Shown here: piece by piece, positions 19,179-28,810 of the stretch
How positions within the stretch are numbered: the stretch's first letter is position 1
Layout: each line of letters begins with the position of its first letter
Assembly (NCBI GenBank): GCA_007693965.1
Contig: RECQ01000033.1
Span: 62,001-126,000, forward strand
From: Phycisphaeraceae bacterium
GTDB lineage: Bacteria; Planctomycetota; Phycisphaerae; Phycisphaerales; UBA1924
Direction of reading: 5' to 3'
DNA: 64,000 nt
Made by a program: the position numbers and the translations under genes
The notes under the pieces: generated by a model
What the model saw: only the letters and a program-made list of their open reading frames with translations
Told to the model about the DNA's origin: nothing
Database searches by the model: none

Positions 19179-21461
19179 TCACTTCTTCTTCCGGTCGCGT
19201 CCCTTGTAGGGGCTGCCTTCGCGCTCGCGTTTCTTCCTGAAGGGGTTTTTCGGCGCGGTGTTGGAGACCTGCTTGCGCCCGGGGCCCGGCCCGGCGGGAG
19301 CGGGCTTTTTGGGCTTGGGAGGCTCGAGGTCCATCTTGTCCACATGAGCGCGGATGTAGCGGCTCTCTGCGATGCCGAGCGCCGAGTTGGTGATGAAATA
19401 CAGCGCCAGGCCGCTCGGCGCGTTGTACATGATGACCGGGAACATCACCACCATCATGAACTTCATGATCTTCTGCTGCTGCGCCTGCTCCGGCGACAGC
19501 GCCGTGGTCGGTGGCGGCGTCAGGTATTTCTGCTGAATATAAAAGACCAGCCCCAGCAAAAGCGGAAGCACATTGAGCGATTCGATGGGTCCGAAGAGCG
19601 GGATGGTGAAGAGCGCCCGCCCGAAGTAGATGAACCGGTCCGGCGCGCTCAGGTCGGCGAGGAAGATCCAGTGCCCCGCCGAAACCGCCTGGAAGACGCC
19701 GAAGAACGCCGCCTCATGCCGCAGCTCAAAGGCGAAGTAGAGCATCGCGAAGAGCGCGATCCAGATCGGCGACTGCAGGAAGAGCGGCAGGCAGCCGAAC
19801 ATGCCGGAGAACTTCACGTTCTCCTCGCGGTACAGCTTGATCATCTCCTGCTGCATCCGCTTGGGATCGTCCTTGAACTTCTCGCGCAGCTTCTGCTGCT
19901 TGGGCGCGATGGCCTGCATCTGCTTGGCGAAGCGCATCATGCCGATCTGCGATTTGCGCGTCACCGGGTGCAGGGCGCCGCGGACGCACACCACCAGCAG
20001 CATGATGGCCAGGGCCCAGTCGCGCAGCAGGTAGTCGTGCATGAAGCCGAGGAAGATCATCAGCCCGCGGGCCAGCGGCTGGAAGGTGCAAAATGCGCAC
20101 GGCCCGCCGAAGTTGTAGAGCACCAGCAGGTCAAGCCGCACGGCCTCGAGCGATCGCTCCGCCGCGAGCTGACGCCGCCCCAGCGGACCGGCGTAGGCGC
20201 CGAGCGAGAGATCCAGGGTCTGTCCAGCCTCGACGGTGTTCACCGGACTGTTGAACTGCAGCGCCAGGACACGCTCGGGCCCGAAGCCCAGCACAACGCC
20301 GTACACCTCCTGCGCCTGCGTAAAGCGCCGATCCACGTGCTGACCTGCTGCGAACGAGGCCTCATCCACCAGCGGATGCACGGCGAAGGCGAAATATCGA
20401 TTCGTCAGCGAGGTCCACACCAGCTCCCGGCCCCGCTCGATCGTGTCCTCCGTGGGCCACAGCCGCTCCCAGCGGTTGGGATCGCGTTCGGCGCTGCTGA
20501 TCACCGAATCGCGCGTGCGAAGCTTGTTGTCGGTGTCGACGATCTGGCGCGAAGGATCCGAACGCTGATCGTGCAGGAATCCGAAGCGGATGCGCCGCTT
20601 GTCGCCGCCGTATCCCACCTCACCCACCGGCATGTCCACCGGTCCATACTGGTACCACTGGGCCTCGAGGGCCCGGTCGGTCAGATTTTCGAGCGTCTGC
20701 TCCAGCCTGATGGCGTAGGAGCCGGGCGTCACGCTGTAGCGCTTCACCACCCGGGCCACCGGCGCATCATCACGATCCACGATCATCGCCTCGAACTCGC
20801 CCGGCCCGACTTCGCTCCACACCGGCCGCGGCGCCCCCTCGGAGACGTCAGAGAACAGGTCGATGAATTCGCCGTCGATCTCAACGCCCAGACACGCCAA
20901 CGATGCGGCGGCGTAGCGCCGGCCGCGAATCTCGACGATTTTCCGCTCCTGGACCCGGTAGTTCTCCTCCCGGCGGATCGACTGGAAGTGGTGCGTCAGC
21001 GTGATCGCCTCGACGCCGGCGCCGAAGGGTGTGAAGGCCACCCGTACGTTGTGCCCAGAATCGGGATCGGTGTCGCCGATCGGCGCGGGATCCTCGGCGG
21101 CGACGGCGACGGGCCGCACCCGCAGGCCGCGGGGGTCCGTTGGCGACGGCTCATCGACGCCCGCGACGAGCGGATCATCCTCCCCGGGAACCACCCCGGG
21201 TTGATCCGGGTCAGTCTCGGGAGACACCGGCGTTGCGGGGGATGCGGGGCTGGCGGCGATCGGCCTTTCCGGCTCGATTTCCTCCCGCGGCTCGGGGGCC
21301 GTCGTCTCGGTGGGGGCTTGCTCCGCAGGCCTCTCCGCCGCAGGCGGGGGCGACGTCGGACGCATGGTCTGCACATAGACCGACACCACGACGCCGAAGG
21401 CCGCCAGGCCGACGATCAGCGGGACGAGAAGGCGCAGCGTCTTGTTCTTTTCGCGGGGCAT
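19179..21461 (-). CDS. yidC: Membrane protein insertase YidC
   Basis: 760 residues from the ATG at 21461 ([19 protein letters not shown]), which places the first transmembrane helix at about residues 9-27. A Pro/Glu-rich linker (30-115) leads to the large periplasmic beta-supersandwich domain (about 130-440, with [22 protein letters not shown] and [18 protein letters not shown]). The conserved C-terminal insertase core follows: [25 protein letters not shown], the [24 protein letters not shown] cytoplasmic hairpin, and the final helices (about 470-700). The tail is Lys/Arg-rich, as in many YidC proteins, and may contact ribosomes. It inserts membrane proteins with or without Sec. It is immediately upstream of mnmE, a commonly seen neighbour. 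rnpA and rpmH are not present here. Confidence 0.96.
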   Translation of the reverse strand: MPREKNKTLRLLVPLIVGLAAFGVVVSVYVQTMRPTSPPPAAERPAEQAPTETTAPEPREEIEPERPIAASPASPATPVSPETDPDQPGVVPGEDDPLVAGVDEPSPTDPRGLRVRPVAVAAEDPAPIGDTDPDSGHNVRVAFTPFGAGVEAITLTHHFQSIRREENYRVQERKIVEIRGRRYAAASLACLGVEIDGEFIDLFSDVSEGAPRPVWSEVGPGEFEAMIVDRDDAPVARVVKRYSVTPGSYAIRLEQTLENLTDRALEAQWYQYGPVDMPVGEVGYGGDKRRIRFGFLHDQRSDPSRQIVDTDNKLRTRDSVISSAERDPNRWERLWPTEDTIERGRELVWTSLTNRYFAFAVHPLVDEASFAAGQHVDRRFTQAQEVYGVVLGFGPERVLALQFNSPVNTVEAGQTLDLSLGAYAGPLGRRQLAAERSLEAVRLDLLVLYNFGGPCAFCTFQPLARGLMIFLGFMHDYLLRDWALAIMLLVVCVRGALHPVTRKSQIGMMRFAKQMQAIAPKQQKLREKFKDDPKRMQQEMIKLYREENVKFSGMFGCLPLFLQSPIWIALFAMLYFAFELRHEAAFFGVFQAVSAGHWIFLADLSAPDRFIYFGRALFTIPLFGPIESLNVLPLLLGLVFYIQQKYLTPPPTTALSPEQAQQQKIMKFMMVVMFPVIMYNAPSGLALYFITNSALGIAESRYIRAHVDKMDLEPPKPKKPAPAGPGPGRKQVSNTAPKNPFRKKREREGSPYKGRDRKKK

Positions 21462-21570
21462 TGTTGTGTTGTGGGTCAGGCGCCGGCGCCCGGGCGCTCC
21501 TGGCTCCGGGGGGCCGGGCACGATACCAGACCGCCCCCTTCTCGACAGGGAGCGCGTCCGGATGAGCGGC

Positions 21571-22347
21571 TCAGCGCCCTTCGTAGAGGCGATCGCCGAG
21601 CCAGTCGTTCAGCTCCGGCACTTCGTGAATCCGTTTGGCCGTCTTGTCCACGTCGTACTCGACGCGCACGAACTCGACACGGTCCGGGTGCAGCACGGCG
21701 TAGCTGGCGCGGGGGTCATGATCCCGCGGCTGGCCCACCGATCCCACATTGATGACCGCCTTCTCGTCGTCGTTGAAGAGGTAGCACATGTTCCCCAGCT
21801 CATCGGGGGGATAAAAATCCGGCTCGTCGGTGAAGACGCCCGGCACGTGCGTGTGGCCCACGATCGCCAGCCGCTCCACCCGGTCGAAGATCTGCTTCAT
21901 CTTGTCGACCGCGGTCATGACATCGTCGGGAAAGATGTATTCATTGATCGGGCGTCGCGGCGAGCCGTGCACCGCCAGAATCGGGATCTTCCCGTCCGGG
22001 GGCGTGTCCACCACGCGCACGCGGAGCTTGCCGAGAAACTCGTAGCGCCGGGCCCGGGCCGCCTCGTCCGGCTCCTTGTCGAACTGGGCCCGCGTCCAGA
22101 AGGCGGCCTGCTCGGCGCCGGGGTTGAAATTGGTTGGCTCGTAGAGGACGGCGAAGTCGTGGTTGCCGATGAGCGACCAGGCGCAGCGCTCAGCGACGAG
22201 ATCCACACATTCCAGGGGGTCCGGCCCGTACCCGATGATGTCGCCGAGGTTGATGATCCGGTCCACGCCACGCTTCTCGATATCGGCCAGCACCGCGCGC
22301 AGCGCGGTCGCATTGGCGTGGATGTCGCTGATGACGGCGGTTGGCAC
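21571..22347 (-). CDS. Calcineurin-like metallophosphoesterase (YfcE/MJ0936-type)
   Basis: 258 residues from a GTG at 22347, chosen because AAGGA lies upstream and the protein then begins with the characteristic VPTAVISDIHAN. Metal-binding motifs run in order: SDIHAN (D-x-H), LGDIIGYGP (GDxxxxG), IGNHDF (GNHD), LAVHGSPR (H) and VGHTHVPG (GHTH). These define a dinuclear metal centre. Members cleave phosphodiesters or phosphomonoesters; the substrate is not predictable. It sits upstream of yidC on the same strand, 110 bp away, and is divergent from the clpP pair. Confidence 0.88.
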   Translation of the reverse strand: MPTAVISDIHANATALRAVLADIEKRGVDRIINLGDIIGYGPDPLECVDLVAERCAWSLIGNHDFAVLYEPTNFNPGAEQAAFWTRAQFDKEPDEAARARRYEFLGKLRVRVVDTPPDGKIPILAVHGSPRRPINEYIFPDDVMTAVDKMKQIFDRVERLAIVGHTHVPGVFTDEPDFYPPDELGNMCYLFNDDEKAVINVGSVGQPRDHDPRASYAVLHPDRVEFVRVEYDVDKTAKRIHEVPELNDWLGDRLYEGR

Positions 22348-22673
22348 GGAGGAGGCGTCCTTACGGGTGGAGCCCGGGATGGTAAGTGGACCCGGTCCTC
22401 GCGGCAACGAGCACCGGGACATCGAGCCTCCTGACGCGTCCGCCCGAATGCCCCCTGAGGCTTCAGAACCACGGATCGGGTGTCGATAGTCGTCCCCGTC
22501 GGTTTCCCCAGGTTGCCGTGATGCGGCGCCGGAATATGATCACCTCCCGCCGCGCTCCGGTGCGCGGACGCGTCGCGACCCACTCTCATGCCGGAAAATC
22601 CGGCGTCTTCGCGGCGCCGCACAGCGAAAACGCCCCCACCGGGCGGCCCAGGACCCGCAGTCAAGGACGGACC
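22348..22673. other. Divergent intergenic region between metallophosphoesterase and clpP
   Basis: About 326 bases that must contain two divergent promoters. A small perfect inverted repeat GCCGGA-AAA-TCCGGC lies at 22590-22604, but it has no T-run and I do not assign a function. AAGGACGG just before 22674 is the clpP ribosome binding site. No gene, RNA or known heat-shock operator (such as CIRCE) was seen. Confidence 0.4.
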
Positions 22674-23267
22674 ATGCCCGCAGTGCCCATCAATTATCAG
22701 CGCACCCGCGAAATGACCATCGACGAGCTGCTGCTCGAAAACAGGGTGGTCTTCCTCATCGGGGAGATCAACCAGGCGTCCGCCGCCCGCGTGATGATGC
22801 AGATGCTCTATCTGGAGAACCAGAAGCGGGGCCAGGAGATCAATTTCTACATCAACAGCCCCGGCGGCGCGGTGGATGACACCCTCGCCGTCTACGACAC
22901 CATGCGCTTCCTGTCATCAGAGGTCGCGACCTACTGCATGGGCCGGGCCTACTCGGGCGCCGCCGTCCTCCTCACCGCCGGCGCCAAGGGGAAGCGTCAC
23001 ATGCTCCCCCACGCCAAGGTGATGATCCACCAGCCCTACGGAGGCGTCTACGGCCAGACCGAGGACATCCGCATCCAGGCCGAGCAGATCATCAAGTCCA
23101 AGCGCGAGCTGACCCGCATCCTCGCCGAGCACACCGGCCAGTCCACCGAGAACATCAAGCGCGACTCGGAGCGCGACAAGTATTTCACCGCCCTGGAGGC
23201 CAAGGAGTACGGGCTCGTCGACGAGGTCATCCAGGCCGGCGAGGCCGAAAAGATCGCCAAAGTCTGA
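22674..23267 (+). CDS. clpP: ATP-dependent Clp protease proteolytic subunit, paralogue 1
   Basis: 197 residues from the ATG at 22674 after AAGGACGG. The serine protease triad is intact: S94 in [22 protein letters not shown]119 in [10 protein letters not shown] and D168 in ERDKYF. The oxyanion and strand motif [18 protein letters not shown] is present. The residues around the nucleophile are RAYSGA rather than the usual QAASMGA, a variant seen in some paralogues. It forms heptameric rings that work with ClpX or ClpA/C. A second clpP follows 106 bp downstream on the same strand, so mixed-ring ClpP1/P2 complexes are possible. clpX is not adjacent. Confidence 0.95.
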   Translation: MPAVPINYQRTREMTIDELLLENRVVFLIGEINQASAARVMMQMLYLENQKRGQEINFYINSPGGAVDDTLAVYDTMRFLSSEVATYCMGRAYSGAAVLLTAGAKGKRHMLPHAKVMIHQPYGGVYGQTEDIRIQAEQIIKSKRELTRILAEHTGQSTENIKRDSERDKYFTALEAKEYGLVDEVIQAGEAEKIAKV

Positions 23268-23318
23268 GCCGCGCCTCAGATTGCAGGCCAGGCGGCGCCC
23301 GCCGGCGACACACGCCCA

Positions 23319-23352
23319 CACTCGATACGCAGATCTCAGCACCCAGAACTCT
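23319..23352. repeat. Degenerate period-7 array D between the clpP genes
   Basis: ACTCGAT/ACGCAGA/TCTCAGC/ACCCAGA/ACTCTTC: five degenerate heptamers of the same family as arrays E, F and H. It lies between the stop of the first clpP and the start of the second. Confidence 0.65.
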
Positions 23353-23373
23353 TCCCCCTCGGACACCCCATCC

Positions 23374-24009
23374 ATGTCACATCTGGTTCCCATCGTCATC
23401 GAGAACACGGGCCGCGGCGAGCGGGCGTACGACATCTACTCGCGTCTGCTCCGGGACCGCATCATCTTCCTGGGAAGCCCTGTGATGGACGAGGCGGCCA
23501 GCCTCATCGTCGCCCAGCTCCTCTTCCTCGCCAACGAGGATCCCAAGAGCGACATCCACTTCTACATCAACTCCCCCGGAGGCTCGGTCTCCGCCGGCCT
23601 CGGCATCCTCGACACGATGAACTACATCGAGCCGGATGTCTGCACCTACATCATCGGCCAGGCCGCCAGCATGGCCTCGGTCCTCGCCTGCAGCGGCGCC
23701 AAGGGCAAGCGCTTCGCCCTCTCCAACGCCCGCAACCTCATGCACCAGCCCCTGCTCTCCGGCGTTCTGGAAGGCCAGGCCACCGACCTGGAGATCGAGG
23801 CCCGCGAGATGATCCGCCTGCGCGAGCGGCTCTACAGGATCTACGTCGAGGGCACCGGCCAGTCCTTCGAGACCATCGAGCGCGACTGTGATCGCAACAA
23901 GTGGCTTGACGACAAGGAAATGGTGGAATACGGCCTCATCGACAAGGTGCTCACCAACATGCCGCGGCTGACCACCAAGCCCGAAGGCCAGAACGGCCCC
24001 GGCGCATGA
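23374..24009 (+). CDS. clpP: ATP-dependent Clp protease proteolytic subunit, paralogue 2
   Basis: 211 residues from the ATG at 23374 ([26 protein letters not shown], a canonical ClpP start with its axial-loop region). The triad is intact: S99 in [10 protein letters not shown]124 in NLMHQPL and D173 in [27 protein letters not shown] and the handle region are typical. This paralogue looks more like housekeeping ClpP than the one upstream. The C-terminus ends in a short Pro/Gly tail. Only a degenerate heptamer array separates it from the first clpP gene, so they are likely one transcript. Confidence 0.96.
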   Translation: MSHLVPIVIENTGRGERAYDIYSRLLRDRIIFLGSPVMDEAASLIVAQLLFLANEDPKSDIHFYINSPGGSVSAGLGILDTMNYIEPDVCTYIIGQAASMASVLACSGAKGKRFALSNARNLMHQPLLSGVLEGQATDLEIEAREMIRLRERLYRIYVEGTGQSFETIERDCDRNKWLDDKEMVEYGLIDKVLTNMPRLTTKPEGQNGPGA

Positions 24010-24040
24010 CCAAGCACAGAGCCAAAGGCCCCATACGGAT

Positions 24041-24784
24041 ATGAGTCGACCGGCCGGAGCACACACCGCTCGCCTCACACGCCCGCGCCGGGCGACCGGC
24101 GTCGGGGCCCTTGTCGCGTGGTGCCTGGTGAGTCTTTTCCTGCTCCCTTCCTGCAGCCGGAGCTTCGTCAACGAGAACGATCGCCTGCGCGCCCGCGTGC
24201 TCGAACTTGAAACCAGCGTGCTCGAAGCCACCGCCGAGCGCGATGAGCTGCGGGCCCGTGTTTCTGAACTGCGCCGGGCCGCCACCATCGCAGTCGATCC
24301 TGTGGAAAGCGACACCCTCGATGCGCTCCCCCGCTGCGCCGGCCTCCAGATCGGACGCCTCACCGGCGTCTCGCGCCGCCGCGCGACTGAGGAGATCATC
24401 CCCCTCGACGTCTATCTGGTTCCCTACGACGGTCGCCGCCGCTTCGTGCAGGTCGCCGGACGCCTGACGGTCGAGGCCCTGCTGCTTCCGGCGCCCGGCG
24501 AGCAGGAATCGTCGATCCGCCTCGCCAGCGCCGAACTCGATCCCGCCGAGCTGCGCGATGCGTACCGCTCCGGCCTCACCGGCGCCTTCTATGTCGTCAA
24601 TCTCGAGCTTCCCACAGACGCCGATTACCTCACCGGCTCGCTCCTCGTCCGCGCCGAGCTGTTCGACGGGGTCACGGGGTCGATCCACCGCGCCGAACGG
24701 GTGATTCCCGCCGACAGGTACGGTGAATATTCGGGTTCGAGCCGTCGAGGCGGCGCCGGAGGCGCCGCTTCCAGGCGCCCCTGA
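24041..24784 (+). CDS. Putative lipoprotein with N-terminal coiled coil
   Basis: 247 residues. A long basic N-region precedes a hydrophobic core and a lipobox (FLLPSC, Cys38). Residues about 42-78 (FVNENDRLRARVLELETSVLEATAERDELRARVSEL) have clear heptad character and should form a coiled coil. The rest is a beta-rich domain (PLDVYLVPYDGRRRFVQVAGRLTVEALLL...) ending in a Gly/Ser/Arg-rich tail. I do not recognise a named family. It is expected to be anchored to a membrane on the periplasmic face. It follows the second clpP by 31 bp on the same strand. Confidence 0.65.
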   Translation: MSRPAGAHTARLTRPRRATGVGALVAWCLVSLFLLPSCSRSFVNENDRLRARVLELETSVLEATAERDELRARVSELRRAATIAVDPVESDTLDALPRCAGLQIGRLTGVSRRRATEEIIPLDVYLVPYDGRRRFVQVAGRLTVEALLLPAPGEQESSIRLASAELDPAELRDAYRSGLTGAFYVVNLELPTDADYLTGSLLVRAELFDGVTGSIHRAERVIPADRYGEYSGSSRRGGAGGAASRRP

Positions 24785-24960
24785 GGGCGATCGACGTGAT
24801 TTCACATGCGTTGCGCGAACAGGGGCGCCCGAGGGGCGTATCTACTGTTGTCCAAGTTCCTCCTCTTCTCCTCCGCGTGTATCGCCTCGGCTGTTTCCGG
24901 CGCCGAGGCGTTACACTTTTTGGGACCACACCTCCCCGGTGGACGATCTGGAAGAGCCCG

Positions 24961-25218
24961 ATGCCGAAGAGACCATGGCGCCAACCCGGATCACACCTGC
25001 ACGCCCGACGCGCACTTACGCTCGGGGTCGGCGCATCGCTCGTGCTCGCCACACTGATGAGCGCAGGCTGTTCAGAGCCGCTCTTTCCCCGGCGAGAGCC
25101 CATGACGCAGTTTGATCGCTACGACCAGGCGCGCCGCCAGCATGTCGAGCCCTGGCTCGAAGATGAATTCGGCAGGCGCAGGCCCAATCTTCGCGGACGT
25201 CTGCTTCCCGATCGCTGA
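24961..25218 (+). CDS. Small lipoprotein (hypothetical)
   Basis: 85 residues from the ATG at 24961, with GGAAGAG about 5 bases upstream. A basic N-terminus and hydrophobic segment end in a lipobox-like LMSAGC (about residue 37), followed by a short hydrophilic mature part (EPLFPRREPMTQFDRYDQARRQH) rich in Arg. The frame stays open further upstream, but that part lacks protein-like character. No family is recognised. It resembles the small lipoproteins that planctomycete genomes encode in number. Its position between another lipoprotein and an amidase suggests an envelope role. Confidence 0.55.
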   Translation: MPKRPWRQPGSHLHARRALTLGVGASLVLATLMSAGCSEPLFPRREPMTQFDRYDQARRQHVEPWLEDEFGRRRPNLRGRLLPDR

Positions 25219-25343
25219 TCGGGCCGTATAACATGTCGGATCTTGAGACGAAGCGCGATCTTTTTGGCAAGTTTCCTCCCGCGCGCGACCGATCGATACG
25301 GTACAACGGTCATCTGAGAGGCCGTCACCTCCGCGAGCACGTC

Positions 25344-26045
25344 ATGCCCAACGCCGACAGCGCAACCACGACCATCGCCGCCGATTCCGCTCGGCGCCGC
25401 ACGATGATTGTGTGGGCTTCGCTGCTCGGCGCCATGACGACCGTTGGCGGCCTGCTGCTCACGCTGGAAGGTGAGTCAGCGCCTCGCATGGACGGCCTCG
25501 CGTTGGCGGCGCCGGTCGCCGCGGCGGGCGCCACCCCCATCGACGCCATCTTCCGCACTCGCGCCGATCTCGACGCCGCCCACTGGGAGGGCGTCGTGAT
25601 CCATCACTCCGGCTCTTCCTTCGGCTCGGCCTCCTCGCTCGCTTCCGACCATCAGGGCCGCGGCCTGCACGGGCTCGGCTACCACTTCGTCATCGGAAAC
25701 GGCTCCGGCGCCGACGATGGCGAGCTGCACGTCGGCTACCGCTGGCTGGACCAGCTCCCCGGCGCCCACGCCGGCGGCCCGGACGAGGAATTCTTCAACC
25801 GCCGCTACATCGGAATCTGCCTCATCGGCGATGGCGACCGCCGCGGCTTCACCGAGGCCCAGGTCCGGCGTCTCACCCAGCTCGTGAGCGCCCTCCAGCA
25901 GCGGCTGGACCTGCCCGCGGAGCGGATCACGCTCCACCGCGACATCGCCTCCACCAGCAGCCCCGGCCGCCATTTCCCCGAAGCCGCGTTCCGCACCAGC
26001 CTCACCAGGGCCGGCGAGCCGTGGCAGGGCCATGCGACCCGCTGA
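25344..26045 (+). CDS. N-acetylmuramoyl-L-alanine amidase-like (PGRP/Amidase_2) membrane protein
   Basis: 233 residues from the ATG at 25344. One transmembrane helix (about 21-41) is followed by an Amidase_2/PGRP domain: WEGVVIHHSGSS (zinc ligand His near 87), GLGYHFVIGNG, GAHAGGP, FNRRYIGICLIGDGDRR, and ITLHRDIASTSSPGRHFP (second zinc His near 198; the third ligand position is probably in the SPGRHFP segment). Such enzymes cleave the amide bond between muramic acid and the peptide stem; in planctomycetes, with their peptidoglycan, it would act at the periplasmic face. An in-frame ATG at 25233 would add 37 residues of unremarkable sequence, so the start is uncertain. Confidence 0.8.
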   Translation: MPNADSATTTIAADSARRRTMIVWASLLGAMTTVGGLLLTLEGESAPRMDGLALAAPVAAAGATPIDAIFRTRADLDAAHWEGVVIHHSGSSFGSASSLASDHQGRGLHGLGYHFVIGNGSGADDGELHVGYRWLDQLPGAHAGGPDEEFFNRRYIGICLIGDGDRRGFTEAQVRRLTQLVSALQQRLDLPAERITLHRDIASTSSPGRHFPEAAFRTSLTRAGEPWQGHATR

Positions 26046-26285
26046 TCTTCGCCCGGGCCCGCACTCCGGGCTCATGACGCGATCCCCGATGCCCGAAACC
26101 AGTGAACGTTGAACTTCCGCCGCAAAGGCCCGATACTGTCCCAGCGCACCGCCGGACGCGGAAGAAGATCCGGGGGCGCCCATGGACAGTGACCGACCTG
26201 TCGTACGGGGGGTCGTCGGCGCTCGGCGGCTGACACGCGATACTGTCCGGAGTGAGAGTCTGACGCGGCAGGGTGACCCGGTTCT

Positions 26286-27185
26286 GTGAAAAACGGCGAC
26301 ACAATCAAACCCGGTGGCAAGATCGCGGGCTTCAATGTCCTGGCTGAGCTGGGACGCGGCGCCGCCTCCGTGATCTACCTCGTTCAGGATCCCAAAAGCA
26401 AGCAGGTCTGGGCCCTCAAGCATGTCCTGCGCCACACCCCCAAGGATCAGCGGTTCCTCGATCAGACCGAACGCGAATACGAGGTCTCCAGCAAGCTGGA
26501 CAGCGACATCGTTCGCAAAGTCCACAAGCTCATCAAGATCCGCAAGATGATGAGCGTCCGCGAGATGTGCCTCCTGATGGAGTACATCGACGGTGTCAGC
26601 ATCGAGCTCCGCCCTCCCAAGACCTTCGTCAGCGCGGTGGACATTTTCCGCCGCGTCGCCATGGGCCTGGCCCACATGCACGCACAGGGCTATGTCCACG
26701 CCGACATGAAACCGAACAACATCGTCGTCACCGAATCCGGCGATGTGAAGGTGATCGACCTGGGCCAATCCTGCCCCATCGGCGACGTCAAGGAGCGCAT
26801 CCAGGGCACGCCCGACTACATCGCGCCGGAGCAGGTGCACCGCCGCGCCATCACCCCCCGCACCGACATCTACAACCTCGGCGCCAGCATCTACTGGGTG
26901 CTCACCGGACGACACATCCCCACCGCGCTGCCCAAGGGTGATTCGCTCGTCTCCAGCCTCGACGACGAATTCATCGAAAAGCCCGACCCCATCCACGAGA
27001 TCAACCCGCGCATCCCCAAGCGCCTCTGCGACCTCGTGATGCACTGCGTCGAGGTCAATCCCGAGAATCGCCCCGAGAACATGCAGCATGTGATCGACCG
27101 CCTCGACCTCATCTACGCCCAGCTCGTCGCTGAAGATGAAATCAAGGCCGGCAACCAGAAAGCCGGCGTCGGCGACGACGACTGA
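26286..27185 (+). CDS. Serine/threonine protein kinase (Hanks type), soluble
   Basis: 299 residues from a GTG at 26286. The kinase domain spans about residues 14-275: Gly-rich loop GRGAAS (23-28), Lys45 in the WALKHV strand, Glu in the TEREYE helix (about 63-65), catalytic loop HADMKPNN (138-145), DLG (158-160) in place of DFG, GTPDYIAPE (174-182), and the late LLxHCVExNPxNRP-type segment. The HRD motif reads HAD, keeping the catalytic Asp. No transmembrane helix or extracellular domain is present, unlike many bacterial Ser/Thr kinases. A phosphoesterase gene follows 116 bp downstream, with a heptamer array between them. Targets unknown. Confidence 0.92.
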   Translation: MKNGDTIKPGGKIAGFNVLAELGRGAASVIYLVQDPKSKQVWALKHVLRHTPKDQRFLDQTEREYEVSSKLDSDIVRKVHKLIKIRKMMSVREMCLLMEYIDGVSIELRPPKTFVSAVDIFRRVAMGLAHMHAQGYVHADMKPNNIVVTESGDVKVIDLGQSCPIGDVKERIQGTPDYIAPEQVHRRAITPRTDIYNLGASIYWVLTGRHIPTALPKGDSLVSSLDDEFIEKPDPIHEINPRIPKRLCDLVMHCVEVNPENRPENMQHVIDRLDLIYAQLVAEDEIKAGNQKAGVGDDD

Positions 27186-27189
27186 GGGA

Positions 27190-27288
27190 AGAGTTCCGAG
27201 TACCGAGTACCGAGTTCGAAGTACCGAGTACGGATACCGTCGATTCGAACTCAGAACTCAGAACTCAGCACTCAGAACTCAGCACTCC
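27190..27288. repeat. Period-7 tandem array E with an inverted centre
   Basis: The first half repeats GAGTACC-type heptamers, the second half ACTCAGA/ACTCAGC. GAGTTCGAA (27212-27220) and TTCGAACTC (27244-27252) form a perfect 9-bp stem with a 23-base loop, so the array can fold. It starts within 5 bp of the kinase stop and ends just before the next start. Confidence 0.88.
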
Positions 27289-27301
27289 TGTCCCCCCTCC
27301 C

Positions 27302-28219
27302 GTGACAGACTCCTGGACCGATCCGCTGACCGACTTCGACGCCCGCTCGCCTATCGAGGCGGCGCGTGTGTTTCATGAAGCGGCCGAGGCCAACCTGAAC
27401 GCCGCCTGCCGCCGCGGCGCTGTCGATCACATCAGCGCGCAGGGAACGCTCCTCGCCACCGGCGACCTCCACGACAACCCCATCCACTTCGCCCGCGTCG
27501 TCCAGCTCGCCGGACTCCCCGGCACGGACAGCAAGCGCCCCCACCACGTCACGCTGCACGAGGTCATCCACTCCGAACGGCTCGTCGGAGGCGTGGATCT
27601 CTCCCACCGGGCCCTGCTCCGCGTCGCCGCCCTCAAACGCAAGGACCCCGAAGAAGTCCACACGCTGCTGGCCAACCACGAGCTGTCGCAGATCGTCGGC
27701 GCCGGCATCGTCAAGGACGGCGTGCGCGTGGTCGACGCCTTCAACGAGGGCGTCGAATATGCCTACGGCGGTGAGGCGGGGCCGGTCCTCGAGGCCATCG
27801 CCGCCTTCATCCGCTCGATGCCGCTGGCGCTCCGCTCCGATGCCCCCGAGGGCGGCGCCGGGGGCGTGCTCTGCGCCCACAGCCTCCCCGGCCCCGACCT
27901 GATCGACCGCTTCGACCCCGACATCCTCGATCGCGACATCGAGGAATCCGACTATGAGCCGCGCAAAGGCTCGGCCCACATCATGGTGTGGGGCCGGCGC
28001 CACTCGCCTGAGCTCCTGCAGCAGCTCGCGGAGCGCTGGGGCGTCAAGCTCTTCGTCCTCGGCCACGAGCACGCGCCCAACGGCTGGGAAGTGCGCCCGC
28101 CCAACGCCGTGATCCTCAACAGCGATCAGGAAACCGGCGTCGCGCTCAAAATCGATCTGGCCGACCCGCCCGATGCAGGCCCCGAGCTGAACCTGGTCCA
28201 GCTCGCGAGCGTCGACTGA
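27302..28219 (+). CDS. Metallophosphoesterase family protein
   Basis: 305 residues from a GTG at 27302. Metal-binding motifs: ATGDLHDN (D-x-H, about 53-58), LLANHELSQ (N-H-E), a later AHSLPGPD histidine, and FVLGHEHAPNGWE (GHxH). The GDxVDRG block is not obvious and is replaced by a diverged segment (VDLSHRALL). The spacing resembles PPP-like phosphatases more than nucleases, but substrate class cannot be fixed. It directly follows a Ser/Thr kinase gene, which makes an opposing phosphatase attractive as a hypothesis. No signal peptide; probably cytoplasmic. Confidence 0.8.
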   Translation: MTDSWTDPLTDFDARSPIEAARVFHEAAEANLNAACRRGAVDHISAQGTLLATGDLHDNPIHFARVVQLAGLPGTDSKRPHHVTLHEVIHSERLVGGVDLSHRALLRVAALKRKDPEEVHTLLANHELSQIVGAGIVKDGVRVVDAFNEGVEYAYGGEAGPVLEAIAAFIRSMPLALRSDAPEGGAGGVLCAHSLPGPDLIDRFDPDILDRDIEESDYEPRKGSAHIMVWGRRHSPELLQQLAERWGVKLFVLGHEHAPNGWEVRPPNAVILNSDQETGVALKIDLADPPDAGPELNLVQLASVD

Positions 28220-28306
28220 CGCACGCCCCCCCCGGATACCATGGCGCCGTCGCGCCGCCATGACGCCGCGCGCTGCAGAACTCGACACGATCCGAGGAGC
28301 GATCCA

Positions 28307-28774
28307 ATGAAGATCCGTTCAGCGTTCGTGCGCGGCGTGGTCTCCGGCTTCGCCGGCGGCGTCGCATGGCTGATCGGCGTCGCGCTCTTCTTCGGCCCTG
28401 CCCAGGGCATACTGGGTGATCCGGAGCGGCAGAGCGAGAAGCTGATCGAGGCGTTCACCGCCGCGCCGGCGCCGCGAACGGTCGAGGCGCCGTGGATCCT
28501 GCCCGTCGCCCTGCTCGCGATCGGCGGAGCGTGGGGGTGCATGTACGTGTGGATCCGCTCCGCCTGGCCGGGGCCGTGGTGGAAACGCGGCCTGCGCTTC
28601 GCGCTCCTGGGCTGGGTCATCATGGCCCTGTGGTTCGAGTTCTACCTGCTGTGGAACGTGCTGCACGAGCCGACCATGCTGGTCGCCCTCGAACTGGCGT
28701 GCTGGGCGGGCGTTATGAGCGTGGTCGGCCTCGCCATCGCGGGGATGGAGGCGGCGCTGCGGCCAGCCCATTGA
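28307..28774 (+). CDS. Membrane protein, four predicted helices (hypothetical)
   Basis: 155 residues from the ATG at 28307, with GAGGAG upstream. Predicted membrane segments lie at about residues 8-32, 63-84, 92-117 and 124-148; loops are short, with an acidic patch after the first helix (GDPERQSEKLIEAF). No family is recognised. The gene is between a phosphoesterase and a zinc-ribbon membrane protein on the same strand, with short gaps, so it may be part of a longer transcript. Function unknown. Confidence 0.6.
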   Translation: MKIRSAFVRGVVSGFAGGVAWLIGVALFFGPAQGILGDPERQSEKLIEAFTAAPAPRTVEAPWILPVALLAIGGAWGCMYVWIRSAWPGPWWKRGLRFALLGWVIMALWFEFYLLWNVLHEPTMLVALELACWAGVMSVVGLAIAGMEAALRPAH

Positions 28775-28810
28775 AACCCCCGCCCGGATCCGGACGTACA
28801 TTCTTCCGCG

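Noticed and set aside
19065-21752. 895-codon plus-strand open frame opposite yidC
   Set aside because: It is antisense to an unmistakable YidC, with no domain of its own.
22590-22604. GCCGGA-AAA-TCCGGC as a heat-shock operator for clpP
   Set aside because: It is far shorter than CIRCE and has no match to known heat-shock operators; such 6-bp palindromes are common in GC-rich DNA.
27190-27288. Possible CRISPR array or attenuator
   Set aside because: The repeats are contiguous heptamers with no spacers, and no cas genes are nearby. The 9-bp stem has no T-run, so I call it only a tandem repeat.
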